64,000 nucleotides of DNA from Marinoscillum sp040222955 (lineage in GTDB: Bacteria > Bacteroidota > Bacteroidia > Cytophagales > Cyclobacteriaceae). Made by a program: the position numbers and the translations under genes. The notes under the pieces are model-generated. The model searched no databases. It worked only from the letters and a program-made list of their open reading frames with translations, and was not told the origin of the DNA. The first letter of the stretch is position 1. Every line of letters starts with the position of its first letter. Positions 17,116-24,970 of this stretch are shown here, in pieces. The stretch is taken from NCBI RefSeq assembly GCF_040222955.1, contig NZ_JAVKCA010000019.1, positions 47,907 through 111,906 on the forward strand, written 5' to 3'.

Positions 17116-19802
17116 TGGAGCAAAACCCCACATCCGGCCACCCACCCCGATGGGCCACCCGCCTGCTGGAATGGTACTGTGATCCTTACCTGCTGGAGGA
17201 TTTGCAGGGCGATTTATATGAGCTCTATTACCGAACCATCACCAAAAAAAGCAAGGCCCGGGCCAATTGGCAATATGCCTGGTTGGTACTGCGGTCGTTT
17301 CGCTGGTCCGCCATCAAAAAGAATAATCCACTCAAAAACAACTTCATTATGTTTTCAGGTCAGCACTTCAAAGTAGCCGCCAGGGTATTGTGGCGAGATA
17401 AGTTTAATACCATCCTCAATACGGTAGGGCTTTCTATCGGTATTGTCTGTTTTGTACTGTTGGGCCTTTATGTCACTCAGGAAGTGACCTTCGATCATTT
17501 TCATAGCAAAAAGGATAGAATTTACAGGGCCTGGCTGCTGGAAGACTATGGAGAGGGCAAGGTATTTTTCAACTCCAATACCCCTGTGCGGTTTGAGGAT
17601 TTGTTTGAAGAAAACTTTCCCGAATTTGAGGAGGTGGTGCAGTATCATGTGAGAAATTTTCCGGTGAGTCGCCATGAGCAGGGTGTGATCAGTGAGCCCG
17701 TGGCGATCATCAGTCCTGAATTTTTTAAAGTCTTTGATTTTGACCTCATCCATGGCAATGTGACCAAACCCCTCGCCGGTCGCTACGACCTCATTATTTC
17801 ACGCGCCTATGCTGAAAAATACTTTGGTGATGAGGACCCCATCGGAAAAACGCTCCAGCTCCAGTTAAATGAAAATACCACCCCGTTTACCATCACGGCT
17901 GTTTTGGATAACATTCCGCAAAGTTCGAGCATCAAATTTGATCTGGCCATTTCAAATGTGCTCAATCGGGAATTACTGGGAGAGCGAAGCCTGACGGCCT
18001 GGATGATGGTGGGGCCTGAAACGTACGCGCTGGTGAAGGAGGAGGCGAGCATTGAAAGTGTCAATGCCAAATCGCAGGATGTGGTGATGAGCTACCTGGG
18101 GGAGGAAATGAACAGGGACGAGTACAACATTGGTTTTCAGCCCCTCACAGACATCCACTTGAATCCGGATATCCCAGTGGGCATTGCTCCGGTGAGCAAC
18201 CCGGTCTACGTGTATGTACTGGCGGTGATCGGCTTTTTGGTGTTGCTCATTGCCTGTATCAATTACACAACGCTGTCCATTGGTCAGTCGATCAAGCGGG
18301 CACATGAGGTAGGGATGAGAAAGGTATTGGGAGCTGCCAAGCGTTCCCTGATGATGCAATACCTCAGTGAGAGTGTACTGGTGGCCATTGTGTCCATGGG
18401 GATTGGCGGAGTGCTGGCGGTCTTCCTGATTCCAACTTTCAACCGCCTCACCGGTGTGGACCTTGTTTACCTGTTTGAATGGTGGCACCTCGGTGTGTTT
18501 TTGGCCCTTGGGCTGGCCATCGGGTTGTTGGCTGGTATTTATCCTGCCGTCATCCTCACCAGTACCAAAGTAATGACCATCATGCGCTCCGCCAGTGGCT
18601 CCAGGGGGAAGCACTGGGTGCGCAAGGTGATGGTAACCTTCCAGTTTGTGATCACGGTGTTGCTGATCAGCAGTGCCCTCATCATGCAAAAGCAAATTCG
18701 TTTTCTGCAGGACAAGGACCTTGGCTATCAGTACGAAGCCTTTGTCTCAGTGCCCATGTTTTCCAGTGCGGAGTCCGGCCGGATGGCTGAACGGATCGCC
18801 TCTGCCCGGGCCAATGCGGAGCTCCTGAAGACCAGCATTGAGGCGCACCCACAGGTGTCGAATGTTACCATGGCCAGTCATACGTTTGGCACACCGGGGT
18901 GGGCGGAACTGTCTTTTACAGATGACAAGGGGATTTTTCGCACGTTTAGCATGCTGGCCGTGGATGCGGCTTACCTTTCGGCTTTTGATATGAAAATCGT
19001 AGAAGGGCGCGACTTTGAAAAAGGCAGCGGATTAGATGAGCGCCAGTCCATTTTGCTCAATGAAACAGCCGTGGACTATTTTGGATTGGAAAATCCCATT
19101 GGTAAGACACTCCCAGGCAATGATTTTGGTGAGCACCGGATCATTGGGGTGGTCAAAGACTTTCATTTTTCCTCGCTCCATCAGGAAATAGAGCCCCTCG
19201 TGATCACCCAAAATGTTCAGCCCATGTTTCGGGGTGTTTCAGACGTTGGTATGAAGGACTCAATGATCCCCAAACTGCTTTTCAAATTCACCGGATCACA
19301 GCTTTCCGAAGTGCAGGAAATACTTACTGAGGCATGGGAGTCTACTTTTCCCAATAGAAACCTGGAGTATGCTTTCATTGATGATAATGTGGCCCGGCAG
19401 TATGAGAATGAAGCCCGCCTCAATAAACTCATTGCGGTAGCAACAGTTATTTCCATCCTCATAGCGGCCATCGGGCTGTTGGGGCTTACCGTACTGGTAG
19501 TCAATAGCCGGGAGAAGGAGATCGGTATCCGAAAGGTCATTGGTGCTTCGCCATTTCAGATCTTCCACCTGTTGGCCCGTACCTTTTCGTGGCAGCTGGG
19601 ACTGGGCGTGGCATTGTCCATCCCGCTTACGGTGTGGCTCATGCGGCAGTGGTTGCAGGATTTTGCTTACCGGATTAGCATCGGTGCAGACATGTTTCTG
19701 CTGAGTTCGCTCATCGCTTTGGTCGTGGCTCTGATGGTCATTGGCTACCAGGCATGGAAGGCCGCCCTTGTGAATCCCGTGAAAAGCCTGCGCACTGAAT
19801 GA
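17115..19802 (+). CDS. FtsX/MacB-like ABC transporter permease with permease prefix domain
   Basis: 895 residues. Residues 1-75 (PRWATRLLEWYCDPYLLEDL, then GDLYELYY) match the short prefix domain seen on PadR-linked permeases. Two FtsX-type halves follow, each with a MacB-like periplasmic domain and four transmembrane helices in total per half-pair; the motif HEVGMRKVLGA and its counterpart KEIGIRKVIGA mark the coupling helices. No ATPase gene is adjacent, so the partner must be encoded elsewhere. Likely role is mechanotransmission or export of a lipoprotein, peptide or drug; the substrate is unknown. Confidence 0.9.
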   Translation: MEQNPTSGHPPRWATRLLEWYCDPYLLEDLQGDLYELYYRTITKKSKARANWQYAWLVLRSFRWSAIKKNNPLKNNFIMFSGQHFKVAARVLWRDKFNTILNTVGLSIGIVCFVLLGLYVTQEVTFDHFHSKKDRIYRAWLLEDYGEGKVFFNSNTPVRFEDLFEENFPEFEEVVQYHVRNFPVSRHEQGVISEPVAIISPEFFKVFDFDLIHGNVTKPLAGRYDLIISRAYAEKYFGDEDPIGKTLQLQLNENTTPFTITAVLDNIPQSSSIKFDLAISNVLNRELLGERSLTAWMMVGPETYALVKEEASIESVNAKSQDVVMSYLGEEMNRDEYNIGFQPLTDIHLNPDIPVGIAPVSNPVYVYVLAVIGFLVLLIACINYTTLSIGQSIKRAHEVGMRKVLGAAKRSLMMQYLSESVLVAIVSMGIGGVLAVFLIPTFNRLTGVDLVYLFEWWHLGVFLALGLAIGLLAGIYPAVILTSTKVMTIMRSASGSRGKHWVRKVMVTFQFVITVLLISSALIMQKQIRFLQDKDLGYQYEAFVSVPMFSSAESGRMAERIASARANAELLKTSIEAHPQVSNVTMASHTFGTPGWAELSFTDDKGIFRTFSMLAVDAAYLSAFDMKIVEGRDFEKGSGLDERQSILLNETAVDYFGLENPIGKTLPGNDFGEHRIIGVVKDFHFSSLHQEIEPLVITQNVQPMFRGVSDVGMKDSMIPKLLFKFTGSQLSEVQEILTEAWESTFPNRNLEYAFIDDNVARQYENEARLNKLIAVATVISILIAAIGLLGLTVLVVNSREKEIGIRKVIGASPFQIFHLLARTFSWQLGLGVALSIPLTVWLMRQWLQDFAYRISIGADMFLLSSLIALVVALMVIGYQAWKAALVNPVKSLRTE

Positions 19803-19840
19803 GTGATTGCTGAAGGGCCTGTTTCCTGCAAGGAGTGCGC

Positions 19841-19848
19841 TATATTTG
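19841..19848 (+). promoter_or_regulatory. -7 promoter element for mnmH-selD
   Basis: TATATTTG matches TAnnTTTG exactly. The mnmH ATG follows after nine bases, so the leader would be very short. No TTG lies at the usual distance upstream. Confidence 0.5.
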
Positions 19849-19857
19849 CGGCGCCAC

Positions 19858-20868
19858 ATGAAGCAGATAGATCCACAGGAATTTCTTTCACTTGGAGAAA
19901 AGCTCCCCATCATCGACGTACGCTCGCCAGTGGAGTATGAGCAGGGACGCCTGCCCAATGCGCTCAACATGCCGCTGCTGTCTGATGAGGAGCGGGTGAT
20001 CGTGGGTACGCTCTTTAAGCAGGAGAGCCCCCAGGCCGCTTTCAAAAGGGGTCTTGATTTCATTGGACCGAAAATGAGTGGTTTCATAGAGTTTGCTGAG
20101 GGCCTTCAGTCGCCGGAGCTGCTGGTGCACTGCTGGCGTGGCGGCAACCGATCGCACAGCGTGGCCATGCTGCTGGAGACCAACGGCTTCAAAGTTTCCA
20201 TCCTCAATGGCGGGTACAAAGCGTACCGGCGCGAGGCACTGGAGTTTTTTGACCAACCCCTGCCGCTGATGGTGCTGACGGGGTACACCGGCTCACTCAA
20301 AACGGAGGTACTCTATGCCCTACAGGAACTTGGGGAGCAGATGGTAGACTTTGAAGGCCTGGCGTGCCATCAGGGTTCCGCTTTTGGCCGGCAGGAGTCA
20401 GAGGAGCAGCCCACCTCAGAGCAGTTTCAGAACAGGTTGTTTGAGGAATTCAGAAAACTGGACCGCACCCGCAGGATCTGGGTAGAGGACGAGTCCATGC
20501 GCATTGGGCGGGTGGACCTGGTCGCCGGACTCTATCATCAGAAAGAGCAGAGCCCCCATGTGTTTCTGGAAGTGGCCCGGCCTGTACGGGTCAAAAACCT
20601 GGTGCTGAACTACCGCCATGTGTCCCTGGAGCGGCTGGTCATTGCCACCCAGAGCATTCAGAAAAAGCTGGGGAAAAAGGAAGCCCGACAAGCACTGGAG
20701 TTCATTGAACATGGCGATGCACATGAAGCTGCAATGATCATCCTGAAGTACTATGACAAGCGCTACGGCAAATCCATTGAAGGAAAAAGGGATCACATCC
20801 GGCTGCACGTAGAGACCCTTAGCAGCGACCCCATGCAGATCGCACAAGAAATTTTATCTAAAATATAA
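19858..20868 (+). CDS. mnmH: tRNA 2-selenouridine synthase
   Basis: Replaces sulfur by selenium at the wobble 2-thiouridine of certain tRNAs, using selenophosphate from SelD. An N-terminal rhodanese domain carries the catalytic cysteine in CWRGGNRS (Cys92), then a C-terminal P-loop domain with EDESMRIG. Length (336 aa) is normal. The ATG at 19858 is used because the sequence before it overlaps the promoter. Odd point: the P-loop reads GYTGSLKT, with leucine where GxxxxGK[ST] requires glycine. selD follows with a one-base TAATG overlap, forming a dedicated two-gene operon. Confidence 0.93.
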   Translation: MKQIDPQEFLSLGEKLPIIDVRSPVEYEQGRLPNALNMPLLSDEERVIVGTLFKQESPQAAFKRGLDFIGPKMSGFIEFAEGLQSPELLVHCWRGGNRSHSVAMLLETNGFKVSILNGGYKAYRREALEFFDQPLPLMVLTGYTGSLKTEVLYALQELGEQMVDFEGLACHQGSAFGRQESEEQPTSEQFQNRLFEEFRKLDRTRRIWVEDESMRIGRVDLVAGLYHQKEQSPHVFLEVARPVRVKNLVLNYRHVSLERLVIATQSIQKKLGKKEARQALEFIEHGDAHEAAMIILKYYDKRYGKSIEGKRDHIRLHVETLSSDPMQIAQEILSKI

Positions 20869-21893
20869 TGGAATACAAGCTCACACAATATAGCCATGGT
20901 GCCGGATGCGGCTGCAAAATAGCCCCTGAGGTACTGGACAAGATCATCAGCACGGATGGCCGGAAAATGCCTATTTTCAAGAACCTGCTGGTGGGCAATG
21001 AGTCCAAGGATGATGCGGCGGTCTACGACCTGGATGGTACCACGGCCATCATCAGTACCACGGACTTCTTTATGCCCATTGTGGATGATGCGTTTGATTT
21101 TGGGGCCATAGCCGCCACCAATGCCATCAGCGATATCTACGCCATGGGAGGTACGCCCATCATGGCCATTGCCATCCTGGGCTGGCCGATAGATAAGCTG
21201 CCCATAGAGGTAGCAGGCCAGGTGCTGGAGGGTGGACGCAAGGTTTGTGCGGATGCAGGGATTCCCCTGGCGGGAGGGCATAGCATTGATGCCCCGGAGC
21301 CTATCTTCGGGCTGGCAGTGACGGGCAGGGTGCCGGTGACTCAGGTAAAGAAGAACGCTGCCGCAAAGCCGGGAGACCTGCTATACCTGACCAAGCCTTT
21401 GGGCATTGGCATGGTGACTACTGCTCAGAAGAAAGGACTGACCGATCCTAAGGACCTGGACCTGGCGAAGCAAACCATGCTCCAGCTCAATCAGATCGGG
21501 CAGGAGCTGGCAGCTTTTGAGGGGGTGAACGCCCTCACGGATGTGACGGGCTTCGGCCTGGGCGGACACCTGCTGGAGGTCTGCGAGGCGAGTGGATGTT
21601 CTGCAAAAATTGAACTGGATAAGGTGCCTCGATTTGACTTTGTGCAAAAGTACCTGGACCTCAACTGCACGCCCGGCGGCACCCACCGCAACTGGAAAAG
21701 CTATGGCCATAAGATCACCCTGGCCGAAGGGATGGACTATCGCCTGATGTCCGACCCGCAGACCAGCGGGGGCCTGCTGGTGACTGTGTCAGCAGATGCT
21801 CAGGAGGCCTTTGAGTCGATGATGCGGGAGCGGGGTTTTGACCTGGAGTCATTTGGTGCAATGGCGGAAGGTGCAGGCGTGGTGGTTGGTTGA
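20868..21893 (+). CDS. selD: Selenide, water dikinase (selenophosphate synthetase)
   Basis: Makes selenophosphate from selenide and ATP. Residues GAGCGCK near the N terminus hold the catalytic cysteine (Cys14) and lysine (Lys17); there is no in-frame UGA, so this is the cysteine form. PurM-like ATP-binding motifs include DDAAVYDL, GGHSIDAPEPIFGL and DVTGFGLGGHLLE. It overlaps the mnmH stop codon, so its product is presumably used for tRNA selenouridine. No selA or selB gene is in the window. Confidence 0.95.
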   Translation: MEYKLTQYSHGAGCGCKIAPEVLDKIISTDGRKMPIFKNLLVGNESKDDAAVYDLDGTTAIISTTDFFMPIVDDAFDFGAIAATNAISDIYAMGGTPIMAIAILGWPIDKLPIEVAGQVLEGGRKVCADAGIPLAGGHSIDAPEPIFGLAVTGRVPVTQVKKNAAAKPGDLLYLTKPLGIGMVTTAQKKGLTDPKDLDLAKQTMLQLNQIGQELAAFEGVNALTDVTGFGLGGHLLEVCEASGCSAKIELDKVPRFDFVQKYLDLNCTPGGTHRNWKSYGHKITLAEGMDYRLMSDPQTSGGLLVTVSADAQEAFESMMRERGFDLESFGAMAEGAGVVVG

Positions 21894-21976
21894 AAGGCTG
21901 AAATTTGACAGGTCTTACGCTGTATGTGGAGGCCCTAAGCCCGCCAGCAGGGGATTACGCCACTTCGTGGCTTATT

Positions 21977-22245
21977 TTATGAACTTCGTTCCTGCGCAGG
22001 GCTACACCCTGCTTTCGCATGTGTCGTCCTTTCAGGACTTATGCACTTTTATCAAAGCTAAAGGTTTTGCCTCGATGATTACTATTCTTATCACCCGGAA
22101 CTATTTTAATAACATCATCAAAATTATCAATATGTGTCAGCCCTGAAAGGGCCAAATCACCAACGAAGGCCAAAGTCCTTCATGCTGAACCACTAGCAGG
22201 TGAAAGCCCTGAAGGGGCGTAAGATTATGACCACACGTATCGCTC
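21977..22245. repeat. REP-like palindrome cluster, copy 1
   Basis: About 270 bases, nearly identical to 22699-22970. It contains several short palindromes: GCAGGG..CCCTGC (21996-22012), GTCCTTTCAGGAC (22026-22038), GCCCTGAAAGGGC (22140-22152) and GCCCTGAAGGGGC (22206-22218); a further one, GCCACTTCGTGGC (21959-21971), lies just outside. The last ~20 bases include the 3' end of the transposase gene. This explains the 331-base gap after selD; no other gene is seen there. Confidence 0.85.
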
Positions 22246-22677
22246 GTCATATGCTACCTCATACTTTTTAAGCAATGCGCGATACTCATCCTGAAACTTT
22301 TTTCTGGAATGATGTTCTTTTTGATTCTCTATATACCTGACGACCACTTCTATTTCTGCCGGGTTTACTGAGAAAGCCCCATAGCCGTCCTGCCAGTAAA
22401 AGTCAGCGTAACCTTTCCCCTTCGTTTTGATCCATTTGGAAGAATGTGATTTTATCTCCTCCACCAGTTTCATGAGTGCTGTCTTTTTCGAAAGCATACA
22501 TAGTATATGGATGTGATCTGTGTATCCTCCTACCTTTATGGGATGGCACTCTAGTTTTTTGCAGATGCCACCAAGGTAAGCGTGTAGTTCCTCTTCCACC
22601 GGAGGGTGGATAAGCTCTTGCCGGTGCTTCGTACTGAAGACGATATGCACGTAGTTTTTTACTAGTGATTGTCCCAT
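22225..22677 (-). CDS. REP-associated tyrosine transposase (IS200/Y1 type)
   Basis: A 150-residue HUH single-strand transposase. The metal-binding HUH motif is HIH at residues 55-57 (GYTDHIHIL) and the nucleophilic tyrosine is Tyr115 in VVRYIENQ. IS200-type enzymes cut and rejoin single-stranded DNA at hairpins. The flanking palindrome-rich repeats make this a RAYT-like arrangement, in which the enzyme is thought to move REP sequences. The frame is intact from ATG to stop, so it may be active. Confidence 0.92.
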   Translation of the reverse strand: MGQSLVKNYVHIVFSTKHRQELIHPPVEEELHAYLGGICKKLECHPIKVGGYTDHIHILCMLSKKTALMKLVEEIKSHSSKWIKTKGKGYADFYWQDGYGAFSVNPAEIEVVVRYIENQKEHHSRKKFQDEYRALLKKYEVAYDERYVWS

Positions 22678-22698
22678 AGGGCCGGTAGGTTATATTAC

Positions 22699-22970
22699 TT
22701 ATGAACTTCGTTTCTGCGCAGGGCCACCCTGCTTTCGCATCTGTCCTCCTTTCAGGACTTATGTACTTTTATCAAAGCTAAAGGTTTTGCCTCGATGATT
22801 ACTATTCTTATCACCCGGAAATATGTTAATAACATCATCAAAATTATCAATATGTGTCAGCCCTGAAAGGGCCAAAATCACCAACGAAGGCCAAAGTCCT
22901 TCGTGCTGAACCACTAGCAGGTGAAAGCCCTGAAGGGGCGTAAGATTATGATCAGATGTATCGCTCATAC
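22699..22970. repeat. REP-like palindrome cluster, copy 2, with transposase 3' remnant
   Basis: Nearly identical to 21977-22245 apart from point changes and small indels. Read on the minus strand, its far end (about 22945-22970) still encodes the YERY-type end of the transposase, with a stop two codons early. It therefore looks like what remains of a second transposase-repeat unit lying upstream of the intact one. Most of the 353-base gap 22678-23030 is this repeat. Confidence 0.8.
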
Positions 22971-23030
22971 AAAAACCCCATCCATTGCTGAACAGGGTTC
23001 TTCAATCAGAATAAAAAACAACACTCACCA

Positions 23031-23453
23031 TCAGGCATCGATCTCGTCTTCTTCTGCGGTTGTGCCATTATTTCCCAGCTTGGCAAACTTGAGATTGCGC
23101 ACCAGGGCTTTTAAGCGCTGACCAGGCCTAAAACGAATGGCGGCTTTCTTAATGTTGGCAGCTGAAAAACCATCCTTGCTGTCTACCCCTTCACTAGACA
23201 GAGTGAGATAAAGGGTACCAAGGTCGCTGAGTCGTACCTGACGACCATGAATCAGTTGCAGTTCGATGACCTCTACCAATGTGGCGAGCGTACCTACCAC
23301 CGATCCATAGTTGAGGTTGGAAACCTTACTGATGAGCTGAGCGAGTTCTGCAAAGGTGATATCGTCACCGTTGACGATGTGGGCATAGTACTTATTGGGA
23401 AGCGTCAAATCCCTGGGATTCGGGCGCTCCACTACTTTGAAATGAACAGACAT
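23031..23453 (-). CDS. HU-like histone-type DNA-binding protein
   Basis: 140 residues of the Bacteroidota HU-related family: TFAELAQLISKVSNLNYGSVVG (helical dimer region), IHGRQVRLSDLGTLYLTLSS (beta saddle), FRPGQRLKALVRNLKF, then an acidic tail. These proteins bend and bind DNA with low specificity, and many are encoded in accessory regions. It is transcribed away from a 22-bp periodic repeat array that begins about 165 bases upstream of its start. Confidence 0.88.
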   Translation of the reverse strand: MSVHFKVVERPNPRDLTLPNKYYAHIVNGDDITFAELAQLISKVSNLNYGSVVGTLATLVEVIELQLIHGRQVRLSDLGTLYLTLSSEGVDSKDGFSAANIKKAAIRFRPGQRLKALVRNLKFAKLGNNGTTAEEDEIDA

Positions 23454-23616
23454 TATTGTAGTATTTAAAATGTGAAAAAAGAATTGAATGAATCCGTTGA
23501 GAGCGCTCTGTGTGGACTTGAATTGTATTAAACAAAGAATGTGCCAGAAGATGACGGAGAATGGTAATACACGGAAAAAAGTCTAAATTTCATCAATTAG
23601 ACAAGAGATACGTCGG

Positions 23617-23726
23617 CTCCAGGCAGCACATACGGTTGTAAGGGGTTCTACATACGGTTGCTTGACCCTATACAACCTGTTGTCAGGGGGTGTGCCTACG
23701 GTTGTTCGGAGTGCTGGGTGCGGTTG
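23617..23726. repeat. Five-unit direct repeat array with 22-bp period
   Basis: TACGGTTG occurs at 23631, 23653 and 23697, and TGCGGTTG at 23719; the missing position (23675) holds a degenerate ACCTGTTG. All starts fall on an exact 22-base register, two helical turns. Units 2 and 4 also agree over most of their 22 bases (about 17 of 22). The array lies between the divergent HU-like and XRE genes. Apart from it, the 436-base gap 23454-23889 shows no gene; a related TACGGTGG occurs out of register at 23836. Confidence 0.8.
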
Positions 23727-23889
23727 GTTAATATGAGGCTTAGAGTGGCTTCATGAAAGGTGCGGACGTAGAACGGCGAGATAGTTGAATAGTTTGGTGT
23801 GTTTATATGTTCGTCCTCAATTTAAGAAGACCACGTACGGTGGTGTATACAACATCGACATTGTTTAATTTTAGTATAACAATTGGCTT

Positions 23890-24111
23890 ATGACCGATGA
23901 AAAGGAAATTTTTGAGGCCATAGGTCAGAGGATCAATCAGCTAAGAAAGGAGAGAAACTTGTCTTTTCAAGAACTGGCCAACCGGTCTAATATTGAAAAA
24001 GCTAACCTGGTGAAGCTGGTAGGTGGAAAGAACACTACAGTTTCCACATTAGAAAAAATTGCGACAGGGTTGGATGTACATCCGAAAGAGTTGTGGGATT
24101 TTGGGGGTTGA
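23890..24111 (+). CDS. XRE-family HTH regulator
   Basis: 73 residues, almost entirely a Cro/C1-type helix-turn-helix: IGQRINQLRKERNLSFQELA, then IEKANLVKLVGGKNTTVSTL and GLDVHPKELW. It is too short for a separate sensing domain and is typical of accessory-element repressors. It is divergent from the HU-like gene across the 22-bp array, which could be its binding region. Confidence 0.85.
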   Translation: MTDEKEIFEAIGQRINQLRKERNLSFQELANRSNIEKANLVKLVGGKNTTVSTLEKIATGLDVHPKELWDFGG

Positions 24112-24218
24112 TTCTTTGATTGTTAAACTTTATAAATCTATTATAATGGGATCACATCAGCTATACAAAGTAAGCGTACAGACCGATCTTCCATTTATGC
24201 TCTTCAGCCATCAAATAT

Positions 24219-24554
24219 ATGCGGGTGAACTCTCCAGCTCAAGAAAGTTATCGGAGCTGGGATGAAGTTATCAAGAGGCTCCCCAAGTGGATTACTGAAT
24301 TAAATTATGAAGGAGAATGGAACATGGAGCTTTATCAGGTTCCGAGCCTTGATGTAAAGATTCGGACGATATGGGAGTATTATGAGGTGCCACGATATGG
24401 TAAAAAGATTGCTACGTTTTCGTACATGGATTTCAAGAGTGGCCCAGCCCAATTTTACGTGGATCGTTCTATTATGCATCTTAGCGATACGTTCGATGGA
24501 GATGATTATAGTAAGACGATCCTGCTGAGGTGGATCAATTCCTCTGTGGATTAA
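24219..24554 (+). CDS. Hypothetical protein, start or frame uncertain
   Basis: 111 residues (MRVNSPAQESYRSWDEVIKR onward), soluble, no recognised family. There is no in-frame start upstream before a stop at 24171. A different frame runs from ATG 24146 (MGSHQLYKVSVQTD) for 39 codons and ends inside this gene, so the true gene may be longer and broken by a frameshift. It lies between two HTH genes on the same strand. Confidence 0.4.
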   Translation: MRVNSPAQESYRSWDEVIKRLPKWITELNYEGEWNMELYQVPSLDVKIRTIWEYYEVPRYGKKIATFSYMDFKSGPAQFYVDRSIMHLSDTFDGDDYSKTILLRWINSSVD

Positions 24555-24581
24555 AATATCGAAATGTCAACTTAGTAACCC

Positions 24582-24755
24582 ATGAATGACGACCAAAAAC
24601 CCAGTCTGAAAAGCAAAGAAGTGCAGAAAGCACTCAAAATATCTTCCTGTGACCTGATGCACATGCGTATGGCTGGTAAACTTCGCTATACGAAAAAAGG
24701 GAATGCTTATTTGTATGATGCTGGTGATGTTTTCTCTGAATTTGAAAAGAAATAA
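24582..24755 (+). CDS. Short helix-turn-helix (excisionase/MerR-like) protein
   Basis: 57 residues: LKSKEVQKALKISSCDLMHM, then RMAGKLRYTKKGNAYLYDAG. This is the winged-helix pattern of Bacteroidota helix-turn-helix proteins related to phage excisionases (helix, turn, recognition helix, then a K-G-N-x-Y wing). It probably binds DNA as a small regulator of an accessory element. A hairpin follows its stop codon. Confidence 0.65.
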   Translation: MNDDQKPSLKSKEVQKALKISSCDLMHMRMAGKLRYTKKGNAYLYDAGDVFSEFEKK

Positions 24756-24780
24756 AAAAGGTGCCCTTTCGGGACACCTT
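24754..24780 (-). terminator. Terminator for leftward transcripts
   Basis: AAGGTGCCC (24758-24766) pairs imperfectly with GGGACACCTT (24771-24780). The T tract lies on the minus strand (A run 24754-24759), so it ends transcription coming from the small ORF and SBD gene. It may also act weakly on the plus strand. Confidence 0.6.
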
Positions 24781-24787
24781 CAAAAAC

Positions 24788-24889
24788 TCACTTTTTAGTA
24801 CTGGGAGGGTTGTTTTCTCTTCCTCCACCCGATGGTTTTCCGGGTTTCGTGCTTGGAGCGTTTGGCGGTCTGTTTCCACTTTTAGCCAT
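24788..24889 (-). CDS. 33-residue Pro/Gly/Asn-rich small protein
   Basis: Begins MAKSGNRPPNAPSTKPGKPS, continues with a GGGR turn and ends NPPSTKK. Low complexity, basic and probably unstructured. I think similar short ORFs occur in Bacteroidota but cannot confirm it. It sits 81 bases downstream of the SBD gene on the same strand and just before the minus-strand terminator, so it could be the last cistron of that transcript. Confidence 0.4.
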   Translation of the reverse strand: MAKSGNRPPNAPSTKPGKPSGGGRENNPPSTKK

Positions 24890-24970
24890 GTTTGAAATGA
24901 TTTAGGGTTGAACATTTATTTGATGAAGGAAAATCAAAAAGTGGGCTAAACGATAAATACTAAGAAAACC

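Noticed and set aside
20868..21893. Selenocysteine-containing SelD
   Set aside because: The active-site position is a cysteine codon in GAGCGCK, there is no in-frame UGA and no SECIS-like element was sought or seen.
23617..23726. 22-bp array as a CRISPR
   Set aside because: Units directly abut with no unique spacers of spacer length, and no cas gene is nearby.
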